Positions 1 to 6,933 of a stretch of 6,992 nt of DNA are shown one piece after another. Position 1 is the first letter of the stretch. Every line of letters starts with the position of its first letter. The notes under the pieces were generated by a model, which was given only the letters and a program-made list of their open reading frames with translations, searched no databases and was not told the DNA's origin. A program made the position numbers and the translations under genes. Source of the DNA: an uncultured Opitutia bacterium (GTDB taxonomy: Bacteria; Verrucomicrobiota; Verrucomicrobiia; Opitutales; UBA953); assembly GCA_903924185.1 (NCBI GenBank), contig CAIYAN010000377.1, forward strand, positions 1-6,992. Reading direction: 5' to 3'.

Positions 1-51
1 ATGGGCGTGACGTTAGGCTTTCGGGGTGGGGAGGGGAAGGAAGAACCGCGG

Positions 52-1944
52 TCAGTTCACTCGGTACTTATCATGCACCACGGACTTCGGCTCCCCGCGT
101 TTTTGGCCAGCACGGAAGGCGGCCAGTGATTTTTCACGCTCTGCGGGGTCGAGCCAGTAAAGCCCATAGGTCAAGGGTTCATCGCCACCACGGACGTCGA
201 AGGACTCAGGGAATTTCACCCAGTTCCAGTGACCAACACGGTAGCCTGGCACCCGCCAGCCGGGAATGAAGTCAGCGTCCTCGTGCATGATGTTCTGGAT
301 GCGGAAGGAAAGCCGGACCATGTCATCCTCCTTCGTGGCCACGCGGAATTCGTCGATGAGCTTGGAGAGCTCGGGGTTATCGATACCCGTGATATTGTTC
401 GTCTGACGTTTGGGCACGCGGCGACCGTCCGGGAGCTTTTCGAGTGCGTTGTCGGAGTGGTGCGACTCCCAGAAAGCAGGGACGCGGCTGGAGACGCTCC
501 ATGCCCAGAAGCAGATCTCATGGTTCTTCTCCATGACTTTCCGGTACATGGTGGTGTGTTCGAGGGTCTCTGGGATATACTCCACGCCGCAACGGCGGGC
601 GGATTCGATGAGCGTTGCCAGCATCTTGCGTCGGTCGGTGGTGTCGAAGGTTAGGCGGAAGGAGAGACGTCGCCCTGCCGCATTCATGAGGATGCCATCG
701 GACCCAACGGTCGTGTAGCCAGCCTGAGCGAAGGCGGCGCGGGCGAGTTCGGGCGAATAGCGACGGGCGCGAATGGAGGGGTCGGTGTATTGGCCGAGGC
801 CTTCACTAAACTGGTTCAGGCGTTCGAAGTCCCCGCGGTAGAAGCCATCGATGACCCTTTGGAAGTCGGTGGCATGCTGTAGCCCGACGCGCACGTTGCG
901 ATCATCGAGGCCGGGCTTCTGGGTGTTGATATAGAGGCCATAGGGCGGCCGCGGGATGTCGTTGTAGAACTGAACCTTCGTCAGGTAGCCGAGTTGGTAG
1001 GCCGGCTTCTCGTTCGCACCATACCAGAAGCGCGGTAGGCCAATGAGCATGAAGTCGAGCTCGCCCGCCATCAGCGATTCGTAAGCATTGTCCATCTCGC
1101 GGATGACCAGGTGTTGAATCGCATCTGGGTTGAAGCGATAGCGGTAGAAGCGCCGTTCTTCGGCCCACCAACGCGGCACGCGTTGGAGGGTAATGGATTG
1201 ATTCCGGCGAAAGCCATCGGCGGGCACGTAATACGCCCCGGTCGTTGGCTGTTGGCGGTCGTTGTAGCGCTTGAGGTAGTCGGGGCCGAAGTCCTTGAAG
1301 AACTCGCGGGGGGTTGGGCGCAGGTCACCTAGCCACTCCAGTTGGCGGGGGCGGAGGCGGGGGGCATGGACGGCGATGGTGTGGTCATCGTAGCGCGTGA
1401 TGCCGCCAAACTCTTTGGTGTAGAAGTCCGCATACCACTCGGCATCGGCCCAAGGTGAGCGGAAGAAGTAGAAGGAGTAGAAGAAGTCATCGGCCGTCAC
1501 GGGTTGGCCGTCGGTAAAGCGGGCATTCGGATCGAGTTTGAAGTAGGCGGTGAGGCCATCCTTCGAGAGCGCCCAGCGTAGGGCGAGGCCCGGGATGGGC
1601 TCGTCGGTATTGGGGTGCGAGGCTAAGAGGCCGAGGTCGTTATTCTCGTAGAGGTCGGCGCGGAAGCCGTTGTTCGCATTGGCACCGACGCGCCGCAGGG
1701 TCGGCGGCGTGGTGATAACCATTTGGTGCAGCGTGCCCCCACGGATGGCGCGCGGGTCGGCGAATTCCTGCTGCTCGGCGCCGTCTTTCCAGTCGAGGTC
1801 CTTCGGGAGATCACTCGCTTGGGCGAAGTGAAAGAATTCGGGGTGCTGCTGATAGAATTCGGCGGCACGCGGGTCGCGGAAGGTCTCGGCGGAGACGGAC
1901 GTGAACGCGAGACAGGTGACCAGCAGGGCGAAGAGTGTTTTCAT
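52..1944 (-). CDS. yejA: YejA-like extracellular solute-binding protein, family 5 (peptide ABC importer)
   Basis: Periplasmic receptor that would capture peptides and deliver them to the two permeases encoded just upstream. Residues 1-19 form a type I signal peptide (KT, hydrophobic core, cleavage after VSA). The family-5 (SBP_bac_5, DppA/OppA/YejA) signature follows the usual order: RGGTL at 68-72, the WALSKDGLTAYFKLDPNARF block near 124-143, DGQPVTADDFFYSF at 145-158, and TTGAYYV at 234-240. The C-terminus has the tryptophan/tyrosine-rich stretch typical of YejA (WRVPGYRVGHWNW, 563-575; GLYWLDP, 594-600). At 630 residues it is slightly longer than E. coli YejA (about 600). DPRA occurs twice near the N-terminus (24-27 and 63-66). 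The ATG overlaps the yejE-like stop by four bases, and no Shine-Dalgarno sequence precedes it, so translation is probably coupled. Substrate is inferred: members of the family carry oligopeptides, microcin C or muropeptides, and the sequence does not choose among them. Confidence 0.9.
   Translation of the reverse strand: MKTLFALLVTCLAFTSVSAETFRDPRAAEFYQQHPEFFHFAQASDLPKDLDWKDGAEQQEFADPRAIRGGTLHQMVITTPPTLRRVGANANNGFRADLYENNDLGLLASHPNTDEPIPGLALRWALSKDGLTAYFKLDPNARFTDGQPVTADDFFYSFYFFRSPWADAEWYADFYTKEFGGITRYDDHTIAVHAPRLRPRQLEWLGDLRPTPREFFKDFGPDYLKRYNDRQQPTTGAYYVPADGFRRNQSITLQRVPRWWAEERRFYRYRFNPDAIQHLVIREMDNAYESLMAGELDFMLIGLPRFWYGANEKPAYQLGYLTKVQFYNDIPRPPYGLYINTQKPGLDDRNVRVGLQHATDFQRVIDGFYRGDFERLNQFSEGLGQYTDPSIRARRYSPELARAAFAQAGYTTVGSDGILMNAAGRRLSFRLTFDTTDRRKMLATLIESARRCGVEYIPETLEHTTMYRKVMEKNHEICFWAWSVSSRVPAFWESHHSDNALEKLPDGRRVPKRQTNNITGIDNPELSKLIDEFRVATKEDDMVRLSFRIQNIMHEDADFIPGWRVPGYRVGHWNWVKFPESFDVRGGDEPLTYGLYWLDPAEREKSLAAFRAGQKRGEPKSVVHDKYRVN
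1941..1944 (-). promoter_or_regulatory. ATGA stop/start overlap, yejE-like to yejA-like
   Basis: Second identical ATGA junction. The permease stop TGA overlaps the binding-protein ATG, and the preceding bases (GCGTCCAGAA) are not a Shine-Dalgarno sequence. The binding protein therefore appears translationally coupled to the permease. That is notable because binding proteins are usually needed in excess over permeases. Confidence 0.8.
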
Positions 1945-3233
1945 TTCTGGACGCGTTTGATGTCGAAGGCTTCCTGAAGGCCTTCGCCGATGGAATTAAT
2001 CATGACCATAAGGCCGACGAGACAGGAAAGCGCTGGCGTGAGAATCCACCATGCCCGCCAGTTCTCGCGGCCTTGGCGCAGGAGGTCGCCCCAGGAGGGC
2101 TCGGTGGGCGGGAGGCCAAAGCCGAGGTAGTCGAGGGCGGAGAGGGAGAAGACGAGTCCGTGTAAGGTGAACGGCAGAGTGGTCAGAATGACGGTGGCGC
2201 AGTTGGGCAAGATGTGCTTCCAGAGGATGCGGAAATGTCCGGCGCCTAGCGTGCGCGAGGCGTTCACGTAATCGCGGGCAGCGACTTGGTAAGCCGATGC
2301 CCGCAGCTGTTGGGCGAGGCCGATCCAAGAGAAGGCGACCAGTAAGAGGGCGAGGGCGATCAGGCTGGGCTCCAAGATACTCGCGAGAAAGATGATGGCG
2401 TAAAGAAAAGGGATGTTCGACCAGACCTCCATGATGCGCTGCAGGATGAGGTCAAAGAGGCCCCCGAAGTAGCCCATGGCGGCGCCGAGCAGGAGGCCCA
2501 CGGCATAAACGGCGGGAAGGTAGAGTGCCGCGGCCAGGAGCAGCAGGCGAAAGCCGCCCCAGAGGCGGGCCAGAATGTCGTGGCCGGATTCATCGGTGCC
2601 TAGCCAATGCCCATCTTGCCCGGGTGCGCACGGCGAGGGAATCATCGTATAGAGGGCGCCGCGGGGCGTCCAATCTAGCGAGGTGCCCGTCGGCCAAGTG
2701 AAGTCCACCTTGCCGTCGACGAACTTAGCCCGGGCTACGGTGGTGCCTTCGGTGATGACCTTGGCGTCGCCGGAGAGCTGGCCATTCACAATAGTCCAGG
2801 AGCGGGCGCGGGTGCCGTCGGGATTGAGCGTAAAGATGCGGCTTTCCCCGATGACGCCGCGAGGTCCACACCATTTACCGCTGGCATCTTGGTGCACGGG
2901 AGGCATGACTTCGCTGACCTCATCGGGTGCGAAGGGTATGGGCGGCATGAGTACCCAGCCGCGTCCGTCCGCGGCAACTTGTTTGGCGAGTAATCGGTAC
3001 TTGGGTTCGGCCTCGCCACTGTAGCCGAGTTCCGTCGCTGAGATGAAGCCGGCGAATACCGGGAAGTGCCAGCGGCCATCGATTTGGAGGGCGAGCGGGC
3101 GGTTGCCAACGAGTAAGGGGCCGAGCAGCGCAAGCAGCGTGAGGATGCTTAAGGCGAGGAAAGACCACCAGCCAGCGCGGTGATGGCGGAAACGCTCGAG
3201 GCGGCGCCGGGTGATGGGGTCGAGCCAGTTCAT
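1941..3233 (-). CDS. yejE: YejE-like ABC transporter permease with enlarged periplasmic loop
   Basis: Inner-membrane permease subunit (binding-protein-dependent transport, DppC/YejE type), pairing with the YejB-like subunit. The frame is open to 3278, but the start chosen is the ATG at 3233 (MNWLDPITRRRLERF). This matches the usual YejE N-terminus (RFRHxRxGxWS follows at 14-24) and gives a 4-base overlap with the upstream stop; length is then 430 residues. First membrane helix about 22-43; further helices about 228-254, 272-286, 290-308, 345-367 and 394-414. The hallmark HWLGTDESGHDILARL lies at 209-224, and the EAA loop that contacts the ATPase at about 322-344 (YVNASRTLG...HILPN). LDYLGFGLPP (368-377) and the IGEGLQEAFD tail are also family-typical. 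E. coli YejE is about 341 residues; the excess is an insertion between GWVL (92-95) and HWLGTD, described separately. Confidence 0.92.
   Translation of the reverse strand: MNWLDPITRRRLERFRHHRAGWWSFLALSILTLLALLGPLLVGNRPLALQIDGRWHFPVFAGFISATELGYSGEAEPKYRLLAKQVAADGRGWVLMPPIPFAPDEVSEVMPPVHQDASGKWCGPRGVIGESRIFTLNPDGTRARSWTIVNGQLSGDAKVITEGTTVARAKFVDGKVDFTWPTGTSLDWTPRGALYTMIPSPCAPGQDGHWLGTDESGHDILARLWGGFRLLLLAAALYLPAVYAVGLLLGAAMGYFGGLFDLILQRIMEVWSNIPFLYAIIFLASILEPSLIALALLLVAFSWIGLAQQLRASAYQVAARDYVNASRTLGAGHFRILWKHILPNCATVILTTLPFTLHGLVFSLSALDYLGFGLPPTEPSWGDLLRQGRENWRAWWILTPALSCLVGLMVMINSIGEGLQEAFDIKRVQK
2610..2909 (-). other. Extra extracytoplasmic segment inside the YejE-like permease
   Basis: Residues about 109-208 of the YejE-like protein. 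In E. coli YejE about 33 residues separate GWVL from the NWLGTD motif; here 117 do, so roughly 84 are extra. The segment looks strand-rich, with short alternating polar and hydrophobic runs and several DG or NG turns. It lies between helix 1 and helix 2 and should therefore face the periplasm. It contains two cysteines, C122 (KWCGPRG) and C202 (IPSPCAPGQ), close to its two ends. A stretch at 134-146 (FTLNPDGTRARSW) resembles one in the insert of the YejB-like partner. Boundaries are approximate because they come from memory of E. coli YejE, not from a computed alignment. Confidence 0.7.
3230..3233 (-). promoter_or_regulatory. ATGA stop/start overlap, yejB-like to yejE-like
   Basis: The plus strand reads TCAT here, so the minus strand reads ATGA: the ATG opens the YejE-like gene and the overlapping TGA closes the YejB-like gene. 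The bases before it (ending AAAAAAGC) hold no good Shine-Dalgarno sequence. This supports translational coupling by re-initiation and fixes the start at 3233 rather than 3278. Confidence 0.8.
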
Positions 3234-4480
3234 GCTTTTTTGTCGAACCGAATGCGTGGGTCGGCGGCCGCCACGCAAAGGTCGGAGACGATGTTGCCGA
3301 GGAGCATCGCTAGGCTTGATAGGGTGAGGAGTCCAAGGAAGACAGGGAAATTACGATGCGAAAGGGCATCAAATCCCAGTAGGCCCATGCCCGGGATATT
3401 GAAAGTTACTTCAATGAGAAAGGACCCGGTGAGGAAGAAGCCGAGATTATGTCCAAACGTCGCAGCAATCGGGATTAAGGAATTACGGAGGGCATGCACA
3501 TAGACAATACGACGGAAGCCCACGCCTTTGGCGCGAGCGGTCCGGACGTAGTCGGCGCCGAGGTTTTCGAGGAGACCGTTGCGCGTGAAGAGTGTGAGCG
3601 CGGTAAAGGACCCGATCGTCATGCAGGTCAGCGGGAGAACGGTGTGCTGTAGGCGGGCGCCCCACGTCAGGCTATCCCAGGCGAAGCCTTTGGTCGGGAA
3701 CCAGCCGAGTTGGAAACAGAGGACTTGCAGCAAGGCCACGGCGAGGATGTAGCCGGGAACCGAGTAGAGGATAAAGAGCGCTTGTGACGTCAGTGTATCG
3801 AACCAGCTGTCGCGTTGGAGGGCTTTGATGACGCCGAGAGGGATGGAGACCCCATAAGCGATGACCATCGTCCAGAAGCCGAACCAAAGCGACAGCGGTA
3901 GGCGTGCCTTGATTTCGTCCCAAACTGGCTTATCGGACTCCGTTGAGGTGCCGAGGTTGAGTTGGAGGACGCCCGAGAGCGAAGGGTGGAAGGCGACGAT
4001 GCGCACAGCCTTTTCCGGGTCGTCGGGCAGGGGGGCGGCCTCCGCTTTCCAGTTGGCCCGCCGGGACCCGTCCAGATTGCGAACGGTGAAGGCGGTGCCC
4101 TCGGCGGTCACTTTGATTTTAACCGTGGCACCTGGCTTGGTCTCATCGGCGACTTCCAGTTCGGCGACGCCCTTAGTGTCCAGTCGGGCCGTGGCCTGGA
4201 GGGCGGGGCCCGGCCAAACGCCAAGCCAGATAGCATAAGCTTCTACAAGAGGACGGTCGAAACCATAGCGCCGTTTGAGGTTATCCAGCTCCTCGGGTGA
4301 GGCTGGGCCGGTGGGGCGCGCCTTCCCGCTGCCGCGCTTTTGGTCAGCCTGTTGCCGTTCGGCCATGGCTTGCTCGATGGGGCCGCCGGGTACGAAGCGC
4401 GTAAAGCAGAACGCAACGAAAGTAATCCCGATGAAGGTCAAAGGGAGGAGCAGCAACCGTCTGAGGACGTAGTCGCGCAT
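3230..4480 (-). CDS. yejB: YejB-like ABC transporter permease with enlarged periplasmic loop
   Basis: Inner-membrane permease subunit (DppB/YejB type) and first gene of the importer operon. The ATG at 4480 gives MRDYVLRRLLLLPLTFIGIT, the classic YejB/DppB N-terminus with helix 1 at about 8-28, followed by RFVPGGPIEQAM (28-39) and the YejB-style polar stretch ending LKRRYGFDRPLVEAY (68-82). Helices also lie at about 196-217, 232-256, 280-300, 340-358 and 378-400. The EAA-type coupling loop is at 311-337 (YVRTARAKGV...HALRNSLIP), then FFLTGSFLIEVTFNIPGMGLLGFDA (348-372), and the C-terminal DPRIRFD matches the family ending. Length is 416 residues against about 364 in E. coli; the excess is an insertion near 91-171. 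Together with YejE it would form the translocation pore, and it needs an ATPase that is not in this window. No Shine-Dalgarno sequence precedes the start. Confidence 0.93.
   Translation of the reverse strand: MRDYVLRRLLLLPLTFIGITFVAFCFTRFVPGGPIEQAMAERQQADQKRGSGKARPTGPASPEELDNLKRRYGFDRPLVEAYAIWLGVWPGPALQATARLDTKGVAELEVADETKPGATVKIKVTAEGTAFTVRNLDGSRRANWKAEAAPLPDDPEKAVRIVAFHPSLSGVLQLNLGTSTESDKPVWDEIKARLPLSLWFGFWTMVIAYGVSIPLGVIKALQRDSWFDTLTSQALFILYSVPGYILAVALLQVLCFQLGWFPTKGFAWDSLTWGARLQHTVLPLTCMTIGSFTALTLFTRNGLLENLGADYVRTARAKGVGFRRIVYVHALRNSLIPIAATFGHNLGFFLTGSFLIEVTFNIPGMGLLGFDALSHRNFPVFLGLLTLSSLAMLLGNIVSDLCVAAADPRIRFDKKA
3968..4210 (-). other. Extra extracytoplasmic segment inside the YejB-like permease
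   Basis: Residues about 91-171, between YAIWLGVWPG and VLQLNLGTSTESDKPVWDEI; in E. coli YejB the corresponding join is short (WDYIRFDFGDSLF). The segment contains runs that look like beta strands (VAELEVAD, ATVKIKVTAEGTAFTVRNLDG, AVRIVAF). It lies in the loop after helix 1, so it should face the periplasm. It has no cysteines. FTVRNLDGSRRANW at 131-144 resembles FTLNPDGTRARSW in the YejE insert. The order of strands suggests a small beta sandwich, but no fold can be assigned from sequence alone. Confidence 0.7.
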
Positions 4481-4490
4481 GTGGGTAGGT

Positions 4491-4522
4491 CTTTAAGGCA
4501 ACGACTAGAGGGGAGGGGTCAA
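4491..4522 (-). promoter_or_regulatory. Candidate promoter for the yejB-yejE-yejA operon
   Basis: On the minus strand TTGACC (4517-4522) matches five of six bases of the -35 consensus. CTTAAA or TTAAAG (4491-4497) could serve as a weak -10, but the spacer is 19-20 bases, longer than ideal. Transcription would start within about ten bases of the ATG, leaving almost no leader. Only the position between divergent genes and the good -35 support this. Confidence 0.3.
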
Positions 4523-4538
4523 CCCGAAAGGTCGCTTC

Positions 4539-4565
4539 TTGCGCTATGGGCTTTAGGTCGATACT
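4539..4565 (+). promoter_or_regulatory. Candidate promoter for the aas-like gene
   Basis: TTGCGC (4539-4544) and GATACT (4560-4565) are separated by 15 bases, a short but possible spacer. If used, transcription would start at about 4572, just before the GTG at 4574, giving a leaderless or nearly leaderless message. Both boxes match the consensus only partly. Confidence 0.25.
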
Positions 4566-4573
4566 TGGAAGGG

Positions 4574-6880
4574 GTGACTGTACCCCAATTGCTGCTTCTC
4601 ATGCTCGGTCTCGCTCTATTAGCGATTGGCCTTTTCCTCTTACTCTTCCTTTGGCGAGGCCTGCGTCGCCATCCTTCGATGACGTGGGGCTATTGCTTGA
4701 TGCAGACGATTTGTTGGTGCTTCGTGCGAGTCTTTTATCGCGTGGAGGTACGGGGGCTTTCGAATATCCCCTCAACCGGCGGGGCGTTGATTATTTGTAA
4801 TCACGTTTCGTATGTCGACGTGGTGGTACTGGGCGTGCTGTGCCCCCGCCCGATTCGTTACCTCTCATGGGAAGGGTTCGAGCGTAACCCGATCATCAAC
4901 AAGTTGACGCGGATAATGCGGACGATTCCAGTCAACGAGACGAAGGCTAAGGACGCTATCCAGAAGTCAGCTGACGCGCTCAAGGAGGGGGAAATTGTCT
5001 GCATCTTCCCCGAGGGTAGTTTGACGCGTAATGGGGGCATCTTGCCGTTACGGCGGGGCTTCGAGTTAATCGCGCGCCGGGCGAATGTACCCATCGTGCC
5101 CATGGCCATGGATGGTCTGTGGGGTTCAATCTTTAGTCACCTCGGTGGTAAGTCTTTCTTTAAGTGGCCTAAGCATTTCCCCCGCCCCATCTCCGCAGTC
5201 ATCGGCAAGCCGTACCCTTTCTCGGAGCATGCCCAGACGCGTTTACGCTTGCTCGAACTGGCGGCGGAAGCTTTCGCCCTCCGGCCTTCGCTCCAGGGTC
5301 ACTTGGGTCGGGAAGTCACCGTTGGCTTGGCCGCTAAGGGTGGCCAAGTCGCTTTGGTCGACCGCACGGGCGCGCGGCGCGAGTTCTCCGGAGCCATGCT
5401 CTTGGCTTTGGCCTGGGTTATCTCCCGGCGCTTACGTGCGGCGACGACCGCGCGTCGCGTCGCCATCGTGTTGCCACCTGGGGTGGCCGCCACGGTTGCT
5501 AACTTGGCTTGCGTCATGGTCGGCAAAATCCCCGTGAACCTTAATTTCACGCTGGGCCGGGATCAGGTGCAATCGTGCCTGCGTCGCGCCGAGGTCGACT
5601 TGGTGATCACCGCCGAAGCGTTCAAGGTAAAGCTCTCCGAAAAGTTTCCGGATTTCCCTTGGGGTGACCGCCTGATGGATATCGCTGCAGAGCTCCAGTC
5701 GTTACCTCGCTGGCAAGTGGCTTGGCGGATAGCCTTGATTCGGGCGCTGCCGTCTCGACTGATCCCGTTGTTGGCTGGAGTGCCTGCCCATGGGGGCGAC
5801 GACGAGGCCGCTTTATTGTTCACCAGTGGTAGCTCCGGTGAGCCGAAGGGGGTTATTCTTTCGCACCGTAATATTTTGGCTAACTTGCGGCAAATCGAAG
5901 ACGCCGATATCTTGCCTCCGACCGCGGTCCTGCTTTCTAGCCTACCAGTCTTTCATAGCTTTGGTTTCACCGTGGGCCTGTGGTATTTCATGACACGTGA
6001 AGGCACCTTGGTGACCTTACCTTCGCCGCTCGATACGAATGGCTCCATCAAGGCCATCAAGGAAGAGCGTGTGACGGTCACGGTGGGCACCCCGACTTTT
6101 CTGCGTCCGTACCTGCGTCGCGCCACCGCCGAAGACCTTAAATCTTTGGAATGGGTCGTGGTCGGGGCGGAGAAATTACCGGATGACTTGGCCACTGGCT
6201 TTGGGGAACAGCTGCAAACCCCCATGCTCGAGGGTTATGGTATTACGGAGACTAGCCCGGTCCTTGCGGTCAACGTCCCCGACAAGGCCGAAGACGAAGC
6301 CCCCAATGGGATCTGGACGGGTAACATTCGTGGCTCCGTCGGCCGGCCTGTTATGGGCGTCGCCGTGCGTTTCGTCGACATCGAAACCGGCGCGGTCCTG
6401 CCGATCGGGCAGGTGGGCCTCCTCGAGGTGCGCGGGGCTAATGTTTTCACGGGCTATTTGGGCGACCCCACCCGCACGGCCGAGGCTATCGTGGATGGTT
6501 GGTATCGAACCGGTGACTTGGCGCGTTTGGATGACGACGGTTTCTTATATCTGGCTGGTCGTCTTTCCCGCTTCTCCAAAATCGGCGGCGAAATGGTGCC
6601 GCATGGTACCGTCGAACAAGCTTTGCTGAAGGCTTTGAATCTGCAGGCCTCCGCGGAGGCCGTTATCGCCGTTTCAGCTGTTAGCGATCCCGCCAAGGGC
6701 GAGCAGTTGGTCGTCCTCCATACTATCGACCTAGACCCCGACGCCTTACGAGCGACCTTGGCGGCCGAGGGCGTGGCCAACCTGTGGATACCTAAGGTGT
6801 TCAAGAAAGTACCCGGCATCCCGATTTTGGGCACGGGTAAGCTGGATTTGAACAAGCTGCGCCAACTGGCACAGGGCTGA
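4574..6880 (+). CDS. aas: Aas-like bifunctional acyltransferase / acyl-ACP synthetase
   Basis: Predicted to re-acylate lysophospholipids at the inner membrane: the C-terminal domain activates a fatty acid with ATP and the N-terminal domain transfers it to the lysolipid (as in E. coli Aas, which acts on 2-acyl-glycerophosphoethanolamine). A hydrophobic N-terminal helix (about 4-28) precedes a PlsC-type domain with NHVSYVD at 76-82 (NHx4D, catalytic His77), FPEGSLTR at 145-152 and VPIVPMAMDG at 172-181. The AMP-binding domain follows: LLFTSGSSGEPKG at 414-426, GYGITETSP at 554-562, YRTGDLA at 644-650, GRLSRFSKIGGEMV at 662-675, and the C-terminal lysine region GTGKLDLNKL (K756). Length is 768 residues, near the 719 of E. 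coli Aas; no MFS (LplT-type) domain is fused. The frame is open from 4340, but that extension lies antisense to yejB and has no family similarity. GTG 4574 is preferred, and ATG 4601 would cut into the helix. Every catalytic motif looks intact. Confidence 0.88.
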   Translation: MTVPQLLLLMLGLALLAIGLFLLLFLWRGLRRHPSMTWGYCLMQTICWCFVRVFYRVEVRGLSNIPSTGGALIICNHVSYVDVVVLGVLCPRPIRYLSWEGFERNPIINKLTRIMRTIPVNETKAKDAIQKSADALKEGEIVCIFPEGSLTRNGGILPLRRGFELIARRANVPIVPMAMDGLWGSIFSHLGGKSFFKWPKHFPRPISAVIGKPYPFSEHAQTRLRLLELAAEAFALRPSLQGHLGREVTVGLAAKGGQVALVDRTGARREFSGAMLLALAWVISRRLRAATTARRVAIVLPPGVAATVANLACVMVGKIPVNLNFTLGRDQVQSCLRRAEVDLVITAEAFKVKLSEKFPDFPWGDRLMDIAAELQSLPRWQVAWRIALIRALPSRLIPLLAGVPAHGGDDEAALLFTSGSSGEPKGVILSHRNILANLRQIEDADILPPTAVLLSSLPVFHSFGFTVGLWYFMTREGTLVTLPSPLDTNGSIKAIKEERVTVTVGTPTFLRPYLRRATAEDLKSLEWVVVGAEKLPDDLATGFGEQLQTPMLEGYGITETSPVLAVNVPDKAEDEAPNGIWTGNIRGSVGRPVMGVAVRFVDIETGAVLPIGQVGLLEVRGANVFTGYLGDPTRTAEAIVDGWYRTGDLARLDDDGFLYLAGRLSRFSKIGGEMVPHGTVEQALLKALNLQASAEAVIAVSAVSDPAKGEQLVVLHTIDLDPDALRATLAAEGVANLWIPKVFKKVPGIPILGTGKLDLNKLRQLAQG

Positions 6881-6896
6881 CGCGGTTTTGGCTCGC

Positions 6897-6926
6897 TTGT
6901 GGCTTAGGGTAGGGGTGTCCTATTTT
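6897..6926 (+). promoter_or_regulatory. Candidate promoter for the gene starting at 6934
   Basis: TTGTGG (6897-6902) and TATTTT (6921-6926) are 18 bases apart. A start seven bases after the -10 falls at 6933-6934, exactly at the ATG, which would make a leaderless transcript. It competes with the hairpin reading of the same bases. Confidence 0.3.
6910..6926 (+). terminator. Weak hairpin plus T-run after the aas-like gene
   Basis: TAGGG (6910-6914) can pair with TCCTA (6918-6922), including one G-T pair, around a three-base loop, and is followed by TTTT at 6923-6926. The stem is too short to be a convincing intrinsic terminator. The same T-rich bases could instead be a -10 box for the next gene. 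Confidence 0.25.
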
Positions 6927-6933
6927 ACCGCTC

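Noticed and set aside
1..51. Possible gene end, terminator or start of the next operon gene
   Set aside because: No convincing hairpin, and no start codon on the minus strand in this short G-rich stretch. The plus-strand frame beginning at position 1 stops near 129 and is antisense to the yejA-like gene.
229..654. Plus-strand open frame of 141 codons inside the yejA-like gene
   Set aside because: It lies fully antisense to a gene with clear family signatures and mirrors its codon periodicity, so it is a shadow frame. The same applies to the other long antisense frames across 1111-4300 and within the aas-like gene.
1912..1923. Possible lipobox (LVTC, residues 8-11) making the binding protein a lipoprotein
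   Set aside because: Threonine at -1 does not fit the lipobox, and Cys11 would leave too short a hydrophobic core. Cleavage after VSA at residue 19 fits better.
3234..3278. Fifteen-residue extension of the YejE-like protein (start at 3278)
   Set aside because: The ATG at 3233 gives the family-typical N-terminus and the same ATGA junction seen at 1941-1944. The extension would overlap yejB for about 50 bases.
4516..4525. GGGTCAACCC inverted repeat as an operator
   Set aside because: The half-sites are only four bases (GGGT/ACCC), the centre is not symmetric, and the loop is too small for a hairpin. It is not distinguishable from chance.
4340..4573. N-terminal extension of the aas-like frame by 78 residues
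   Set aside because: It runs antisense across the 5' end of the well-supported yejB-like gene, is rich in charged and polar residues without family similarity, and precedes the natural hydrophobic N-terminus. It is open by chance in GC-rich sequence.
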